Origin: Lentzea xinjiangensis
Lineage (GTDB): Bacteria > Actinomycetota > Actinomycetes > Mycobacteriales > Pseudonocardiaceae
Reading direction: 5' to 3'
NCBI RefSeq assembly: GCF_900110955.1
Contig: NZ_FOFR01000012.1
Span: 124,001-188,000, forward strand
Length of the DNA stretch: 64,000 nucleotides
The position numbers were made by a program, and so were the translations under genes. Of this stretch, positions 54,234-62,919 are shown one piece after another. The first letter of the stretch is position 1. Each line of letters opens with the position of its first letter. The notes under the pieces were generated by a model that was not told where the DNA came from, ran no database searches, and saw nothing but the letters and a program-made list of their open reading frames with translations.

Positions 54234-55244
54234 ATGGCGATCGAACGCGTTGCGGTGCTCGGCGCCGGCTCGTGGGGCACGACGTTCGCGAAGGTCGTCG
54301 CGGACTCCGGGCCCGAGGTCGTGCTGTGGGCGCGCCGGCAGGAGATCGCCTCGGCGATCACCGAGACCCGCGTGAACGACGGCTACCTGCCCGGCATCGA
54401 GCTGCCCGCCAACCTCACGGCCACCTCCGACCCGGCGAAGGCGCTGGACGGCGCGGACGCCGTGGTGCTGGCCGTGCCCTCGCAGACGTTGCGGGCGAAC
54501 CTGTCGGCGTGGAGGGAGCTGCTGCCGGCGGACGCGACCCTGGTGTCGCTGTCCAAGGGCGTGGAGCTCGGCACGCTGAAGCGGATGAGCGAGGTGATCC
54601 GCGAGGTCGCCGGCGTCGACGAGTCGCAGGTCGCCGTGGTGTCCGGGCCGAACCTGGCCAAGGAGATCGCCGTCGGGCAGCCGACCGCGACCGTCATCGC
54701 GTGCACGGACCACGACCGCGCGGTCGACCTGCAGCACGCGTGCTCCAACAGCTACTTCCGCCCGTACACCAACACCGACGTCGTCGGCTGCGAGCTGGGC
54801 GGGGCGTGCAAGAACGTCATCGCGCTGGCGTGCGGCATGGCGGCGGGCATGGGCTACGGCGACAACACGATGGCGTCGATCATCACCCGCGGCCTGGCCG
54901 AGACCGCGCGGCTCGGCGCGGCGCTGGGCGCGGACCCGCTGACGTTCGCGGGCCTGGCGGGCCTCGGCGACCTGGTGGCGACGTGCGCGTCGCCGTTGTC
55001 GCGCAACCGGTCCTTCGGCGAACGGCTCGGCAGGGGCGAGACCCTCGCGCAGGCGCAGGAAGCCGCGCACGGGCAGGTCGCCGAGGGCGTGAAGTCGTGC
55101 TCGTCGATCCGCGAGCTGGCCGCGGCGCACGGGGTGGACATGCCGATCACCGAAGGCGTGCACCAGGTGTGCCACGACGGGCTCAGCGTGCGCGCCCTCG
55201 GTGCCGCCCTGCTGGGCCGCGACCGGAAGCACGAACGCCAGTGA
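54234..55244 (+). CDS. gpsA: Glycerol-3-phosphate dehydrogenase [NAD(P)+]
   Basis: GpsA (336 aa) reduces dihydroxyacetone phosphate to sn-glycerol-3-phosphate for phospholipids. The nucleotide motif is [13 protein letters not shown]; the catalytic Lys is in [22 protein letters not shown] is typical. GAGGAG precedes the ATG closely. It overlaps the next gene by 4 nt. Confidence 0.96.
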   Translation: MAIERVAVLGAGSWGTTFAKVVADSGPEVVLWARRQEIASAITETRVNDGYLPGIELPANLTATSDPAKALDGADAVVLAVPSQTLRANLSAWRELLPADATLVSLSKGVELGTLKRMSEVIREVAGVDESQVAVVSGPNLAKEIAVGQPTATVIACTDHDRAVDLQHACSNSYFRPYTNTDVVGCELGGACKNVIALACGMAAGMGYGDNTMASIITRGLAETARLGAALGADPLTFAGLAGLGDLVATCASPLSRNRSFGERLGRGETLAQAQEAAHGQVAEGVKSCSSIRELAAAHGVDMPITEGVHQVCHDGLSVRALGAALLGRDRKHERQ

Positions 55245-56305
55245 ACGAGCTCGGTGACGGCACGCGGGTCGTGCACTCGGTCTCGGGCGCCCCGGGCGAC
55301 CCGTTCGGCGCGCAGCCGGTGTTCGCGTCGGCGTACCACCTGGGCGGTCAGGACTACTACGGTCGCGCGGGCAACCCGACGTGGCGGGCCCTGGAGACCG
55401 CGCTGGGATCGCTGGAGGGCGGGGAGTGCGTCGTCTTCCCGTCCGGGATGGCGGCGATCTCGACGCTGCTGCGGACCGTGCTGTCCGCCGGGGACACCCT
55501 GGTCCTTCCGTCGGACGGCTACTTCCTGAGCCGCAAGTTCGTGTCCGGGATGGACGTCGAGGTGGTCGAGGCGCCGACCGCGGGGCCGTACCCGTCCTTC
55601 GAGGGCGTGCGGCTGGTGCTGCTGGAGACGCCGTCGAACCCGGGACTCGACGTGTGCGACATCGCGTCGCTGGCCGAGGCGGCGCACGCGGCGGGCGCGC
55701 TGCTGGCCGTGGACAACACGACCGCGACGCCGCTGGGCCAGCGGCCGCTGGAGCTGGGCGCGGACCTCGTCGTGGCGTCGGACACCAAGGCCGTCGCCGG
55801 GCACAGCGACGTCCTCTTCGGACACGTCACCGCCGCCTCCGCGGAGCTGGCCGACCGGCTCCGCGAGGCCCGCACGGTGAACGGCGCGATTCCCGGCCCG
55901 TTCGAGACCTGGCTGGTGCTGCGCGGTCTCGGGACGCTCGACCTGCGGCTGGAGCGGCAGGCGAAGAACGCCGAGGCGCTGCACCGGCTGCTCAAGGGCC
56001 GGGTCGCCGGTCTGCGCTGGCCCGGCGCCCCTGACGACCCCGCCTACCTGCTCGCGGCCCGGCAGATGCGGCGGTTCAACGGCGTGCTGACGTTCGAGCT
56101 GCCGGACGCGGCGGCGGTCGGCGACTTCCTGTCGCGCTCGGAGCTCGTGTCGGCGGCGACGTCGTTCGGCGGCCTGCACTCGACGGCCGACCGGCGCGCC
56201 CAGTGGGGCGATCCGGTGCCGGAGGGCCTGGTGCGCCTGTCCGCCGGCTGCGAGGACACCCACGACCTCGTCGCGGACGTGTCCCACGCTTTGGGACTGA
56301 ATTGA
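55241..56305 (+). CDS. Cystathionine gamma-lyase/synthase-like PLP enzyme
   Basis: A 354-aa protein of the Cys/Met-metabolism PLP family. Seen: [33 protein letters not shown] (in part), PLP contact PSGMAAIS, Asp/Asn in [13 protein letters not shown] and the PLP Lys in [11 protein letters not shown]. Lyase and synthase activities are hard to tell apart from sequence. A cysteine dioxygenase gene follows after a terminator, which slightly favours cystathionine cleavage to cysteine. The start is GTG 55241, overlapping gpsA. Confidence 0.88.
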   Translation: MNELGDGTRVVHSVSGAPGDPFGAQPVFASAYHLGGQDYYGRAGNPTWRALETALGSLEGGECVVFPSGMAAISTLLRTVLSAGDTLVLPSDGYFLSRKFVSGMDVEVVEAPTAGPYPSFEGVRLVLLETPSNPGLDVCDIASLAEAAHAAGALLAVDNTTATPLGQRPLELGADLVVASDTKAVAGHSDVLFGHVTAASAELADRLREARTVNGAIPGPFETWLVLRGLGTLDLRLERQAKNAEALHRLLKGRVAGLRWPGAPDDPAYLLAARQMRRFNGVLTFELPDAAAVGDFLSRSELVSAATSFGGLHSTADRRAQWGDPVPEGLVRLSAGCEDTHDLVADVSHALGLN

Positions 56306-56307
56306 CG

Positions 56308-56331
56308 GAGGGTCCCGTTTTCGGGACCCTC
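56308..56331 (+). terminator. Terminator after the cystathionine enzyme gene
   Basis: GAGGGTCCCG-TTTT-CGGGACCCTC, a perfect 10-bp hairpin starting 3 nt after the stop. Confidence 0.9.
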
Positions 56332-56423
56332 TGCCGCATGTCCTCCACCGCACTGTGTTGTACCTGGCGATAGTCCCGCGTCCTCTTTTCGCGCATTCGC
56401 CACGGTTAGGACTGTTTTCCGCG

Positions 56424-56882
56424 ATGTTCGCCGTTCCCGAGAACACCGTCGTTCTGCCTGAGACCTCCGCGCTGCTGCACCCCGTTCGGGTGGCTTTGTC
56501 GTGGGCGGCCGACCGGGACCGCTGGAAGCACCAGCTCCGGTACGACCCGGAGGAGCGCTTCTCGGCGTTGGTCGACCGCTCCGACGACCAGGAGGTCTGG
56601 CTGATGAGCTGGCTCCCCGGTCAGACGGCGTCGCTGCACGACCACTCCTCGACCACGGGCGCGTTCACCGTCGTCAGCGGTTCGCTGACGGAGGTGGTCA
56701 CGACCCGCATCCAGGTCGTGCACTCGCTTCACGCCGGTCAGTCGCGCGTGTGGGGCCCCGGTTACGTGCACCAGGTGCGCAACGACGGGGTGGATCCGGC
56801 CGTGTCTATCCACGTGTACCGCCACGGCACGCGCTCCATGACCCCGTACCGCTACGACCCGGTCAACGGACCCGTTCGCTGA
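56424..56882 (+). CDS. Cysteine dioxygenase type I
   Basis: A 152-aa cupin that oxidises cysteine to cysteine sulfinate with Fe(II). The iron ligands are the two His in LHDHSSTTG and the later His in GPGYVHQVRN. The position of the crosslinking Cys of animal enzymes is Gly here, as in other bacterial members. The ATG at 56424 was chosen because the family starts shortly before VLPETSALLHP. Its last 20 bases overlap the end of the convergent PNPOx-like gene. Confidence 0.88.
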   Translation: MFAVPENTVVLPETSALLHPVRVALSWAADRDRWKHQLRYDPEERFSALVDRSDDQEVWLMSWLPGQTASLHDHSSTTGAFTVVSGSLTEVVTTRIQVVHSLHAGQSRVWGPGYVHQVRNDGVDPAVSIHVYRHGTRSMTPYRYDPVNGPVR

Positions 56883-57507
56883 CGTGCGGCGGGACGGCCT
56901 TGTCCGTCTCGTGCGCCACGGGCGCGCCCCACGACTGCACGAGCGGGACGTGCCCGGCCCACACCAGGTTCGCCGCCAGGTCCTCCGGCTCCTCACCAGG
57001 ACCGCCCTCGCGCACCTTCACGCTGGCCTCGGTGAGGTCGATCTCCAGCGCGACCGTCGCGGCGAGCTCCTTGCGGGACGGCCGGCGCGCGTAGTCCCAG
57101 CTCCCCGGCGTGACGTGCTCGACGATCGTCCGCAGCGCGTGCTCAGGGTCGTCGGCGGCCTTCGCGGTGCCGTGGACGATGGCCGACCGGTAGTTCATCG
57201 AGTGGTGGAAGACCGACCGCGAGTAGACGACGCCGTCGACGAGCGTGACCGCGACGCAAACCTGCTTGCCCTCGAGCATGCTCCTGATGGAGCGTGACCC
57301 CGTGGAACCGTGCAGGAAGATGCGGTTGCCGTCGCGCCCGTACGCGGTGGGCACGAGGAACGGCGCCCCGTCGACCTCCACGGCGAGGTGGCACACCAGG
57401 CCCGCGTCGAGGATGTCGTAGAGCACCTGGCGGTCCTGGACGGCTCGCTTCTTGCCGCGGACGACGGTGCTGCGCGGCGTGGGGGAGAGCTGCACGTCAG
57501 TGGTCAT
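56863..57507 (-). CDS. Pyridoxamine 5'-phosphate oxidase-like protein
   Basis: A 214-aa split-barrel FMN-binding-type protein: LYDILDAGLVCHLAVEVDG, PFLVPTAYGRDGNRIFLHGS (in parts), the HHSMNYRSAIVHGTA strand and a C-terminal GWAGHVPL-like block (LVWAGHVPLVQSWG). Relatives (DUF447/FMN-binding) bind FMN, F420 or heme; true PNPOx residues are incomplete. It is divergent from a MocR-type regulator 68 bp away, a pairing often seen for vitamin B6-linked genes. Confidence 0.85.
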   Translation of the reverse strand: MTTDVQLSPTPRSTVVRGKKRAVQDRQVLYDILDAGLVCHLAVEVDGAPFLVPTAYGRDGNRIFLHGSTGSRSIRSMLEGKQVCVAVTLVDGVVYSRSVFHHSMNYRSAIVHGTAKAADDPEHALRTIVEHVTPGSWDYARRPSRKELAATVALEIDLTEASVKVREGGPGEEPEDLAANLVWAGHVPLVQSWGAPVAHETDKAVPPHVSERVR

Positions 57508-57575
57508 ACTGCCCACTGTGGCCAAGGAAGTGGCATCATTGAAGCGCCATTTCCAACCGATACGAGAAGGCCACT
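57508..57575. promoter_or_regulatory. Divergent promoter region with repeated AAGTGGC half-sites
   Basis: AAGTGGC at 57528-57534 and its complement GCCACTT at 57570-57576 form a 7-bp inverted repeat 35 bp apart. A near copy GCCATTT lies at 57546-57552, and GTGGCC at 57518-57523. MocR regulators bind spaced repeats in such divergent regions, so these are candidate operator half-sites. Confidence 0.4.
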
Positions 57576-58958
57576 TTGGCTGAGACCGCACTGCCCGTCG
57601 CCCTGGACCGAGCGTCACCGGAACCGCTGGCCGTCCAGCTCGCCGACGCCCTGCGCTCCGCCGCCTCCGAGGGCAGGCTGCGCGCGGGCGACCGGCTGCC
57701 GTCCACCCGCGCGCTGGCCGAGAGCCTCCAGGTGTCCCGCACGGTCACCGCCGCCGCCTACGAACAGCTGCACGCCGAGGGCTGGATCGCGGGCAGGCAC
57801 GGCTCCGGCACCTACGTCACCACGACACCGCCCGGCCCGCTGCGCAAGCGTTCGCGCAAGCCCGTCGTGCCCGCCATCACCGGCTTCGTCGACCTCGGCA
57901 CCGGCGCGCCCTGGGCGGGCGGTCTCGACCGGGCCGCCTGGCGCCGGGCGTGGCGGGCCGCCGCCGACGCACCGCCGCTGTCCCGCCCCGAACGCGCGGG
58001 GCTGCCCGACTACCGCGAGGCCATCGCCGAGCACCTGCTGCGCCACCGCGGCCTCGTGGTCAACGCCGACCCGGTGCTGGCCACCGGCGGCACCACGGCG
58101 GTGCTGACCGAGATCGCGGTGGCGGTGCTCGAACGCGGTGACGCCGTGGCCGTGGAGGAGCCCGGCTACCAGCGGGCGGTGGGGGTGTTCCGCGCCGCCG
58201 GGCTGAAGGTCGTCCAGGCCGCCGTCGACGCCGAGGGCCTCCTGCCCGAGGCGGTGCCCGCCGGGGTGAAGGCCGTCTACTGCTCGCCCGCCCACCAGTA
58301 CCCGCTGGGCGGCCGCATGTCCGCCGCGCGCAGGGTCGCGCTGGTCGAACGCGCCCGGAAGGACGGCTGGCTCGTCATCGAGGACGACTACGACGGCGAG
58401 CTGAGGTACGACGTGGCGCCACTGCCGTCGCTGGCCGCGCTCGCGCCGGACGTCGTGGTCCACCTCGGCACCACCAGCAAGATCCTCACCCCGACGCTCG
58501 GCGCCGGCTGGATGGTCGCGCCCGAGCACATCGCCACGGCCGTGCTGGAGCACCGCGACCTGACCGGCACCAGCCCGGCGGCGGCGGGGCAGCGGGTCGT
58601 CGTGGAGCTGGCCCGCACCGGCGACCTCGGCCGGCACCTGCGCAAGCTGCGGCGGGAGCTGTCCGAGCGCCGGGCGTTGATCGTGGCGACGTTCGCGGCG
58701 GCGGGCATCAAGATGCTCGGCGACGACGCGGGCGCGCACGTCGTGGTGCTGCTGCCGGGTGCCGACCAGGAGCGCGAGGTCATCCGGCAGGCCCTCGAAC
58801 GGGGCCTGCGCGTCGACGGCCTGGGCCGCCACCACGTCAACCGGGCGAAGTTCCACGGGCTCGCGATCGGCTACAGCGCGTGCTCACGGGAACAGCTGGT
58901 CAGCGCCTTGCCCGTGCTGACCGAGCTGCTCAGCGTCCACAATCGCCCAAACGGGTAG
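57576..58958 (+). CDS. MocR/PdxR-type regulator (GntR helix-turn-helix fused to aminotransferase)
   Basis: A 460-aa fusion protein: a GntR-type winged helix (residues about 12-82: LRAGDRLPSTRALAESLQVSRTVT in part, then GSGTYV) followed by a fold-type I aminotransferase domain with ATGGTTAVL, EEPGYQ, IEDDYDGELRY and the PLP Lys in GTTSKILTPTLGAGW. Such proteins sense PLP and regulate, typically, a divergent gene. It starts with TTG 57576; GAGAAGG lies 5 nt upstream. The divergent PNPOx-like gene is the likely target. Confidence 0.9.
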   Translation: MAETALPVALDRASPEPLAVQLADALRSAASEGRLRAGDRLPSTRALAESLQVSRTVTAAAYEQLHAEGWIAGRHGSGTYVTTTPPGPLRKRSRKPVVPAITGFVDLGTGAPWAGGLDRAAWRRAWRAAADAPPLSRPERAGLPDYREAIAEHLLRHRGLVVNADPVLATGGTTAVLTEIAVAVLERGDAVAVEEPGYQRAVGVFRAAGLKVVQAAVDAEGLLPEAVPAGVKAVYCSPAHQYPLGGRMSAARRVALVERARKDGWLVIEDDYDGELRYDVAPLPSLAALAPDVVVHLGTTSKILTPTLGAGWMVAPEHIATAVLEHRDLTGTSPAAAGQRVVVELARTGDLGRHLRKLRRELSERRALIVATFAAAGIKMLGDDAGAHVVVLLPGADQEREVIRQALERGLRVDGLGRHHVNRAKFHGLAIGYSACSREQLVSALPVLTELLSVHNRPNG

Positions 58959-58961
58959 GGT
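58956..58961 (+). promoter_or_regulatory. -10 element overlapping the MocR gene stop codon
   Basis: TAGGGT, beginning with the stop codon of the MocR-type gene; 7 nt before the ddl ATG at 58969. Confidence 0.5.
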
Positions 58962-58968
58962 CGCCCGC

Positions 58969-60021
58969 ATGACGCAGCGCAAGACGAGGGTGGCCGTGGT
59001 GTTCGGCGGCCGCAGCTCCGAGCACGAGGTCTCCTGCCAGTCCGCCAAGAGCGTCCTGCCCCACCTCGACGCGGAGCGCTTCGAGGTGGTGCCCGTCGGC
59101 ATCACGCCGCAGGGGCAGTGGGCGCTCGGCACGGACCCGAACGCGCTGGAGGCGGGCGCCGGCAACCTCCCGACGCTGCGGGACAGGTCCGACCTCACCC
59201 CGGTCGAGCCCGGCCAGGCCCTGCGGGACGTCGACGTCGTCTTCCCGCTGCTGCACGGCGCGTGGGGCGAGGACGGCACCATCCAGGGCCTGCTCGAGCT
59301 CGGCGGCCTGCCGTACGTCGGCCCCGGGGTGTTCGCGAGCGCCGCCGCGATGGACAAGATCTTCGCCAAGAAGCTCCTCCAGGCCGAGGGCCTCGACGTC
59401 GGCCGGTTCGTCGCCCTCGACCGCACCGCCGCCACGCTCACCCTCGACGAGCGCGAGCACCTCGGCCTGCCGGTGTTCGTGAAGCCGTCGCGCGCCGGGT
59501 CGTCCGTCGGCATCACCAAGGTGAGCGACTGGGCCGACCTCGACGACGCGATCTTCGAGGCGCGCCGGCACGACCCCAAGGTCATCATCGAGGCCGCCGT
59601 GCCGAACGTCCGCGAGATCGAGCTCGCGGTGCTGGAGTTCCCGGACGGCCGCGTCGAGGCCTCGCTGCCCGCCGAGCTGCGCCCGGTCGGCGGGGGCGCC
59701 GAGTGGTACGACTTCAACGCCAAGTACGTCGACGACTCCTACGAGGCCGACATCCCGGCGAAGCTCGACGACGACGTCACCGACCGGCTGCGCGAGACGG
59801 CGGTCAGGGCGTTCCGTGCGCTCGACTGCCAGGGTCTGTCCAGGGTGGACTTCTTCCTCACCGAGCAGAACGAGCTCATCGTCAACGAGCTCAACACCAT
59901 GCCCGGTTTCACGCCGATCTCCATGTACCCCAAGGCGTGGGAGGCGACCGGCATCGACTACGGCACGCTGCTGACCACGTTGATCGAGACGGCGATCGCG
60001 CGCGGCAGCGGTCTGCGCTAG
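58969..60021 (+). CDS. ddl: D-alanine-D-alanine ligase
   Basis: An ATP-grasp ligase of 350 aa that makes D-Ala-D-Ala for peptidoglycan. Seen: VVFGGRSSEHEVSCQSA, PLLHGAWGEDGTIQG, the ATP-binding FVKPSRAGSSVGITKV and the metal-binding VNELNTMPGFTPISMYP. The serine-loop form is that of the D-Ala (not D-Lac) type, so no vancomycin-resistance ligase is implied. The mRNA is probably leaderless. The 3' end overlaps the convergent DUF3515 gene by 4 nt. Confidence 0.96.
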   Translation: MTQRKTRVAVVFGGRSSEHEVSCQSAKSVLPHLDAERFEVVPVGITPQGQWALGTDPNALEAGAGNLPTLRDRSDLTPVEPGQALRDVDVVFPLLHGAWGEDGTIQGLLELGGLPYVGPGVFASAAAMDKIFAKKLLQAEGLDVGRFVALDRTAATLTLDEREHLGLPVFVKPSRAGSSVGITKVSDWADLDDAIFEARRHDPKVIIEAAVPNVREIELAVLEFPDGRVEASLPAELRPVGGGAEWYDFNAKYVDDSYEADIPAKLDDDVTDRLRETAVRAFRALDCQGLSRVDFFLTEQNELIVNELNTMPGFTPISMYPKAWEATGIDYGTLLTTLIETAIARGSGLR

Positions 60022-60581
60022 GGCGAGGTCCTGATCGGCTGCTTCGGCAGCAGGTCGCGCACCGTCGTCGAGATGTCCTGCAACGGTCCGGTGCCCGCGT
60101 CGTCGGGCACCGTCAGCGCCACGTACGCACCGCGGTCCACGATCACCCACGTCGAGCTGCCGGAGCCGGGGAGCTGCAACCACTGCACGTCGGAGATCAC
60201 CCGGAGCTGCGAGGTGGCGGAGAGTTCGGCCGGCCGGGGCAGACCACACCGCAGGACCACCGGATCGTGGCCGGCGTCACCCCACGCGACCGTGGCGGGC
60301 GGCGCGGGCGAGGCGATCTCCCGGCGCGGCAGCATGTCCTTCCCGGACGGCAGCCCCACCGGCAGCTTCTCCACCAGGCTCGTGCAAGGGGGAGAACCCG
60401 CGTCCGGTGCGTCGATCGAGACCAGCGCGAGGGGCCCCGTGCGACCGGGGACGTCCTCCGTCGGGTCCCCGGTGCCCAGCCACAGACCAAGCCCGGCGAC
60501 ACCAATGGCGAGCACGACGGCGAGCCCGACCGCCGCGAGCAGCGGCCGGGACAGCGCCGACGTGGTTTCCTGCTGAGTCAC
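60018..60581 (-). CDS. DUF3515-family membrane-anchored protein
   Basis: A 187-aa protein with one N-terminal hydrophobic segment (LLAAVGLAVVLAIGVAGLGLW) and an extracytoplasmic domain with two Cys (PPCTSL and LRCGLPRP) and VQWLQLPGSGSSTWVIVDRG (in part). It matches the DUF3515 family, which in mycobacteria (Rv2980) also lies between ddl and thiL. The function is unknown; cell-envelope location is likely. Confidence 0.85.
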   Translation of the reverse strand: MTQQETTSALSRPLLAAVGLAVVLAIGVAGLGLWLGTGDPTEDVPGRTGPLALVSIDAPDAGSPPCTSLVEKLPVGLPSGKDMLPRREIASPAPPATVAWGDAGHDPVVLRCGLPRPAELSATSQLRVISDVQWLQLPGSGSSTWVIVDRGAYVALTVPDDAGTGPLQDISTTVRDLLPKQPIRTSP

Positions 60582-60600
60582 CCAGTTATGACAACACGAG

Positions 60601-60834
60601 CTAGAGATGCACCACCGGGCAGGTCAGGGTACGGGTGATGCCCTCGACGTTCTGGATCCGCGCGACCACGAGCTGGCCGAGCTGGTCGACGGTGTCGGCT
60701 TCGGCGCGGACGATGACGTCGTACGGACCGGTGACGTCCTCGGCGGTGGCCACCCCGGCGATGCCGGAGATCTCGGAGGCGACTGCAGCGGCCTTGCCGA
60801 CCTCGGTCTGGATGAGGATGTATGCATGCACCAC
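60601..60834 (-). CDS. Stand-alone Lrp/AsnC ligand-binding (RAM) domain protein
   Basis: A 77-aa protein consisting of the C-terminal effector domain of Lrp/AsnC regulators without any helix-turn-helix: MVHAYILIQTEVGKAAAVAS, GPYDVIVRAEADTVDQLG, then IQNVEGITRTLTCPVV. Such proteins (SraA-like) bind amino acids and may modulate full-length Lrp proteins. It starts with GTG 60834 or GTG 60831. It is divergent from thiL. Confidence 0.9.
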   Translation of the reverse strand: MVHAYILIQTEVGKAAAVASEISGIAGVATAEDVTGPYDVIVRAEADTVDQLGQLVVARIQNVEGITRTLTCPVVHL

Positions 60835-60890
60835 GGCGTGCCCCTTCGTCGCGACAGGTTGGGTCGGGGTAGGAACGTGTCACGCAACGT

Positions 60891-60904
60891 ACCCCAGTTG
60901 GGGT
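60891..60904. promoter_or_regulatory. Palindrome between the Lrp-like gene and thiL
   Basis: ACCCCA-GT-TGGGGT is a perfect 6-bp inverted repeat, 28 bp upstream of the thiL start, in the divergent promoter region. It is a candidate operator; the regulator is unknown. Confidence 0.4.
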
Positions 60905-60931
60905 TCCGAATGCTCAGATTGGGAGGCAACT

Positions 60932-61900
60932 TTGCGTCCGGAGCCGCCGCGCGACGCGGAGACGGTCGCCGAAGTGGGTGAGTTCCACCTCATCCACCGG
61001 GTGACGGCCGGTCGGGCGCAACCGGAGACGACCGTGCTCGGTCCCGGTGACGACGCCGCCGTCGTCTCCGTCCCCGACGGGCGCGTCGTCGCCTCCAAGG
61101 ACCTGCTGGTCGAGGGTGTCCACTTCAGACTCGACTGGTCCACACCCGAGCAGGTGGGCCGAAAAGCGGCCGCGGTGAACCTCGCCGACGTGGTCGCGAT
61201 GGGGGCCCTGCCGTCCGCTCTGCTCGTCGGTTTCGCCTGTCCTCCCGACACCCCCGCGGCGGTCGTCGAGGGGATCATGTCGGGGCTGTGGCAGGAGGCG
61301 GCGACGGCCGGCGCGGGCATCGTCGGCGGCGACATGGTCAGCTCGGGCACGCTGGTGATCTCGATCACGGCGATGGGCGACATGAACGGCCTCGAGCCGG
61401 TCACGAGGTCCGGGGCGCTCGTCGGCGACGTCGTGGCGGTCACCGGCCGGCTCGGCTGGGCGGCCGCGGGACTGGCCGTCCTCGGCCGCGGGTTCCGCTC
61501 CCCGGTGGGCATCGTGAACGCGCAGCGCACGCCGGAGCCGCCGTACGAGCAGGGGCCCAAGGCCGCCGAGGCGGGCGCCACGTCGATGATCGACGTCTCG
61601 GACGGGCTGCTGCAGGACCTCGGGCACATCGCCGACATGAGCGGTGTGGCGATCGACATCCGCACCGAGCTGCTGCCGTTGCACTCGCGGCTGCTCGACG
61701 TCGCGTCGGCGCTCGGTGGTGACGCGCGGCACTGGGCGCTGACCGGTGGCGAGGACCACGCTCTCGCCGCGACGTTCCCCGGTCCGAAGTCCGTTCCACC
61801 CGGCTGGACGACCATCGGCACGGTCCGGTCGGGTGAAGGGGTGACCGTGGACGGCAGGGTCTACGAAAAACCTCCTGGCTGGGAGCACTGGCGCGCGTAG
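60932..61900 (+). CDS. thiL: Thiamine-monophosphate kinase
   Basis: ThiL (322 aa) phosphorylates thiamine monophosphate to thiamine diphosphate, the cofactor of IlvB. Seen: GDDAAVVSVPDGR, LVEGVHFRLDW, NLADVVAMGALPSALLVG, GGDMVSSG and SDGLLQDLGHIA. It starts with TTG 60932, with GGGAGG 6-7 nt upstream; no ATG or GTG fits in this frame. Its stop codon forms the first part of the next gene's -10 hexamer. Confidence 0.94.
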   Translation: MRPEPPRDAETVAEVGEFHLIHRVTAGRAQPETTVLGPGDDAAVVSVPDGRVVASKDLLVEGVHFRLDWSTPEQVGRKAAAVNLADVVAMGALPSALLVGFACPPDTPAAVVEGIMSGLWQEAATAGAGIVGGDMVSSGTLVISITAMGDMNGLEPVTRSGALVGDVVAVTGRLGWAAAGLAVLGRGFRSPVGIVNAQRTPEPPYEQGPKAAEAGATSMIDVSDGLLQDLGHIADMSGVAIDIRTELLPLHSRLLDVASALGGDARHWALTGGEDHALAATFPGPKSVPPGWTTIGTVRSGEGVTVDGRVYEKPPGWEHWRA

Positions 61901-61903
61901 AAT
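61898..61903 (+). promoter_or_regulatory. -10 element overlapping the thiL stop codon
   Basis: TAGAAT, beginning with the thiL stop codon; 8 nt before the GTG at 61912. Confidence 0.5.
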
Positions 61904-61911
61904 TCCTCGAT

Positions 61912-62367
61912 GTGGAACTATGCATCAGAGCGTATGATCATCCAGACGCCGCCAAGATGATCGCGGACCTCCAGCAGGTCTACGTCGAGCGCTACGGCGA
62001 GGCCGACATCACGCCGGTCGACCCGGCGCAGTTCGCCGCGCCGCTCGGGTACTTCGTGATCGGCTACCTCGACGGCCTGCCGGTCGCGTGCGGTGGCTGG
62101 CGGGTGAGCGACGAGGTCGCGGGCGCCGCCGAGATCAAGCGGATGTACGTGGTCGACTCCGCGCGCGGCAAGGGCTTCTCGCGGCTCGTGCTCGCCGACC
62201 TGGAGGCGACCGCGCGCGCGGCGGGCATCGAGCGGATGGTGCTGGAAACCGGGATCCGCCAGCCGGAGGCGGTCAGCCTCTACACGACCAGCGGCTACGA
62301 GCGGATCGCGAACTTCGGCGTGTACCGCGACCACCCGGACAGCCGTTGCTACGGCAAGTCGTTGTAG
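61912..62367 (+). CDS. GNAT family N-acetyltransferase
   Basis: A 151-aa single-domain acetyltransferase. Motif A reads IKRMYVVDSARGKGFSRLVL near residues 80-99, and a late LYTTSGYERI block (motif B) follows. The acceptor is unknown. It sits between thiL and a gamma-carbonic anhydrase gene with almost no spacing; each has its own leaderless-type hexamer. Confidence 0.88.
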   Translation: MELCIRAYDHPDAAKMIADLQQVYVERYGEADITPVDPAQFAAPLGYFVIGYLDGLPVACGGWRVSDEVAGAAEIKRMYVVDSARGKGFSRLVLADLEATARAAGIERMVLETGIRQPEAVSLYTTSGYERIANFGVYRDHPDSRCYGKSL

Positions 62368-62370
62368 GTT
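62365..62370 (+). promoter_or_regulatory. -10 element overlapping the GNAT gene stop codon
   Basis: TAGGTT, beginning with the stop codon of the acetyltransferase gene; 7 nt before the ATG at 62378. Confidence 0.5.
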
Positions 62371-62377
62371 CGGGCGC

Positions 62378-62899
62378 ATGGCCATCTATGCGTTGGGGGA
62401 CTACACGCCGGAGATCCACCCGGACGCGTACGTGCACCCGGATGCGACGGTGATCGGTGACGTGCGCATCGGCGCCTACTCGTCGGTGTGGCCGCAAGCC
62501 GTGCTGCGCGGCGACTACGGGCGCATCGTCGTCGGTGAGCGCACGTCCGTCCAGGACGGCACGGTGATCCACTGCACCGAGGTCCACCCCGTGCACATCG
62601 GTTCGTCCTGCGTCATCGGGCACAACGTGCACATCGAGGGCGCGACGGTTGCCGACGACTGCCTCATCGCGTCGGGTTCGGTGGTGCTCAACGGGTCGAT
62701 CGTGGAGAAGGGCGCGATCGTCGGCGCCGGTGCGGTGGTCTCGTTCGACGGCCACGTCCGCGAACGCACGATGGTGCTCGGGGTGCCCGCCCGCGAACGG
62801 GCCGGACACGTTGTGCCAGAACAGGCTTGGGCGTTCATCGTCGAGAAGTACGTCCAGAACATCGCGTTGTACCGGGAGAAGCTCCGTCGGCTCGATTGA
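62378..62899 (+). CDS. Gamma-class carbonic anhydrase family protein
   Basis: A 173-aa left-handed beta-helix of hexapeptide repeats ([18 protein letters not shown], then [17 protein letters not shown]). The three zinc-ligand His positions are seen in GTVIHCTE and IGHNVHIEG. It ends with a C-terminal helix ([13 protein letters not shown]). The family includes active anhydrases and inactive scaffold or acyl-carrier proteins, so activity is not certain. Confidence 0.9.
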   Translation: MAIYALGDYTPEIHPDAYVHPDATVIGDVRIGAYSSVWPQAVLRGDYGRIVVGERTSVQDGTVIHCTEVHPVHIGSSCVIGHNVHIEGATVADDCLIASGSVVLNGSIVEKGAIVGAGAVVSFDGHVRERTMVLGVPARERAGHVVPEQAWAFIVEKYVQNIALYREKLRRLD

Positions 62900-62905
62900 G
62901 TGAGA

Positions 62906-62911
62906 TAGGGT
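62906..62911 (+). promoter_or_regulatory. -10 element of a leaderless promoter (ung)
   Basis: TAGGGT, 8 nt before the GTG at 62920. Confidence 0.5.
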
Positions 62912-62919
62912 TCACAGCC

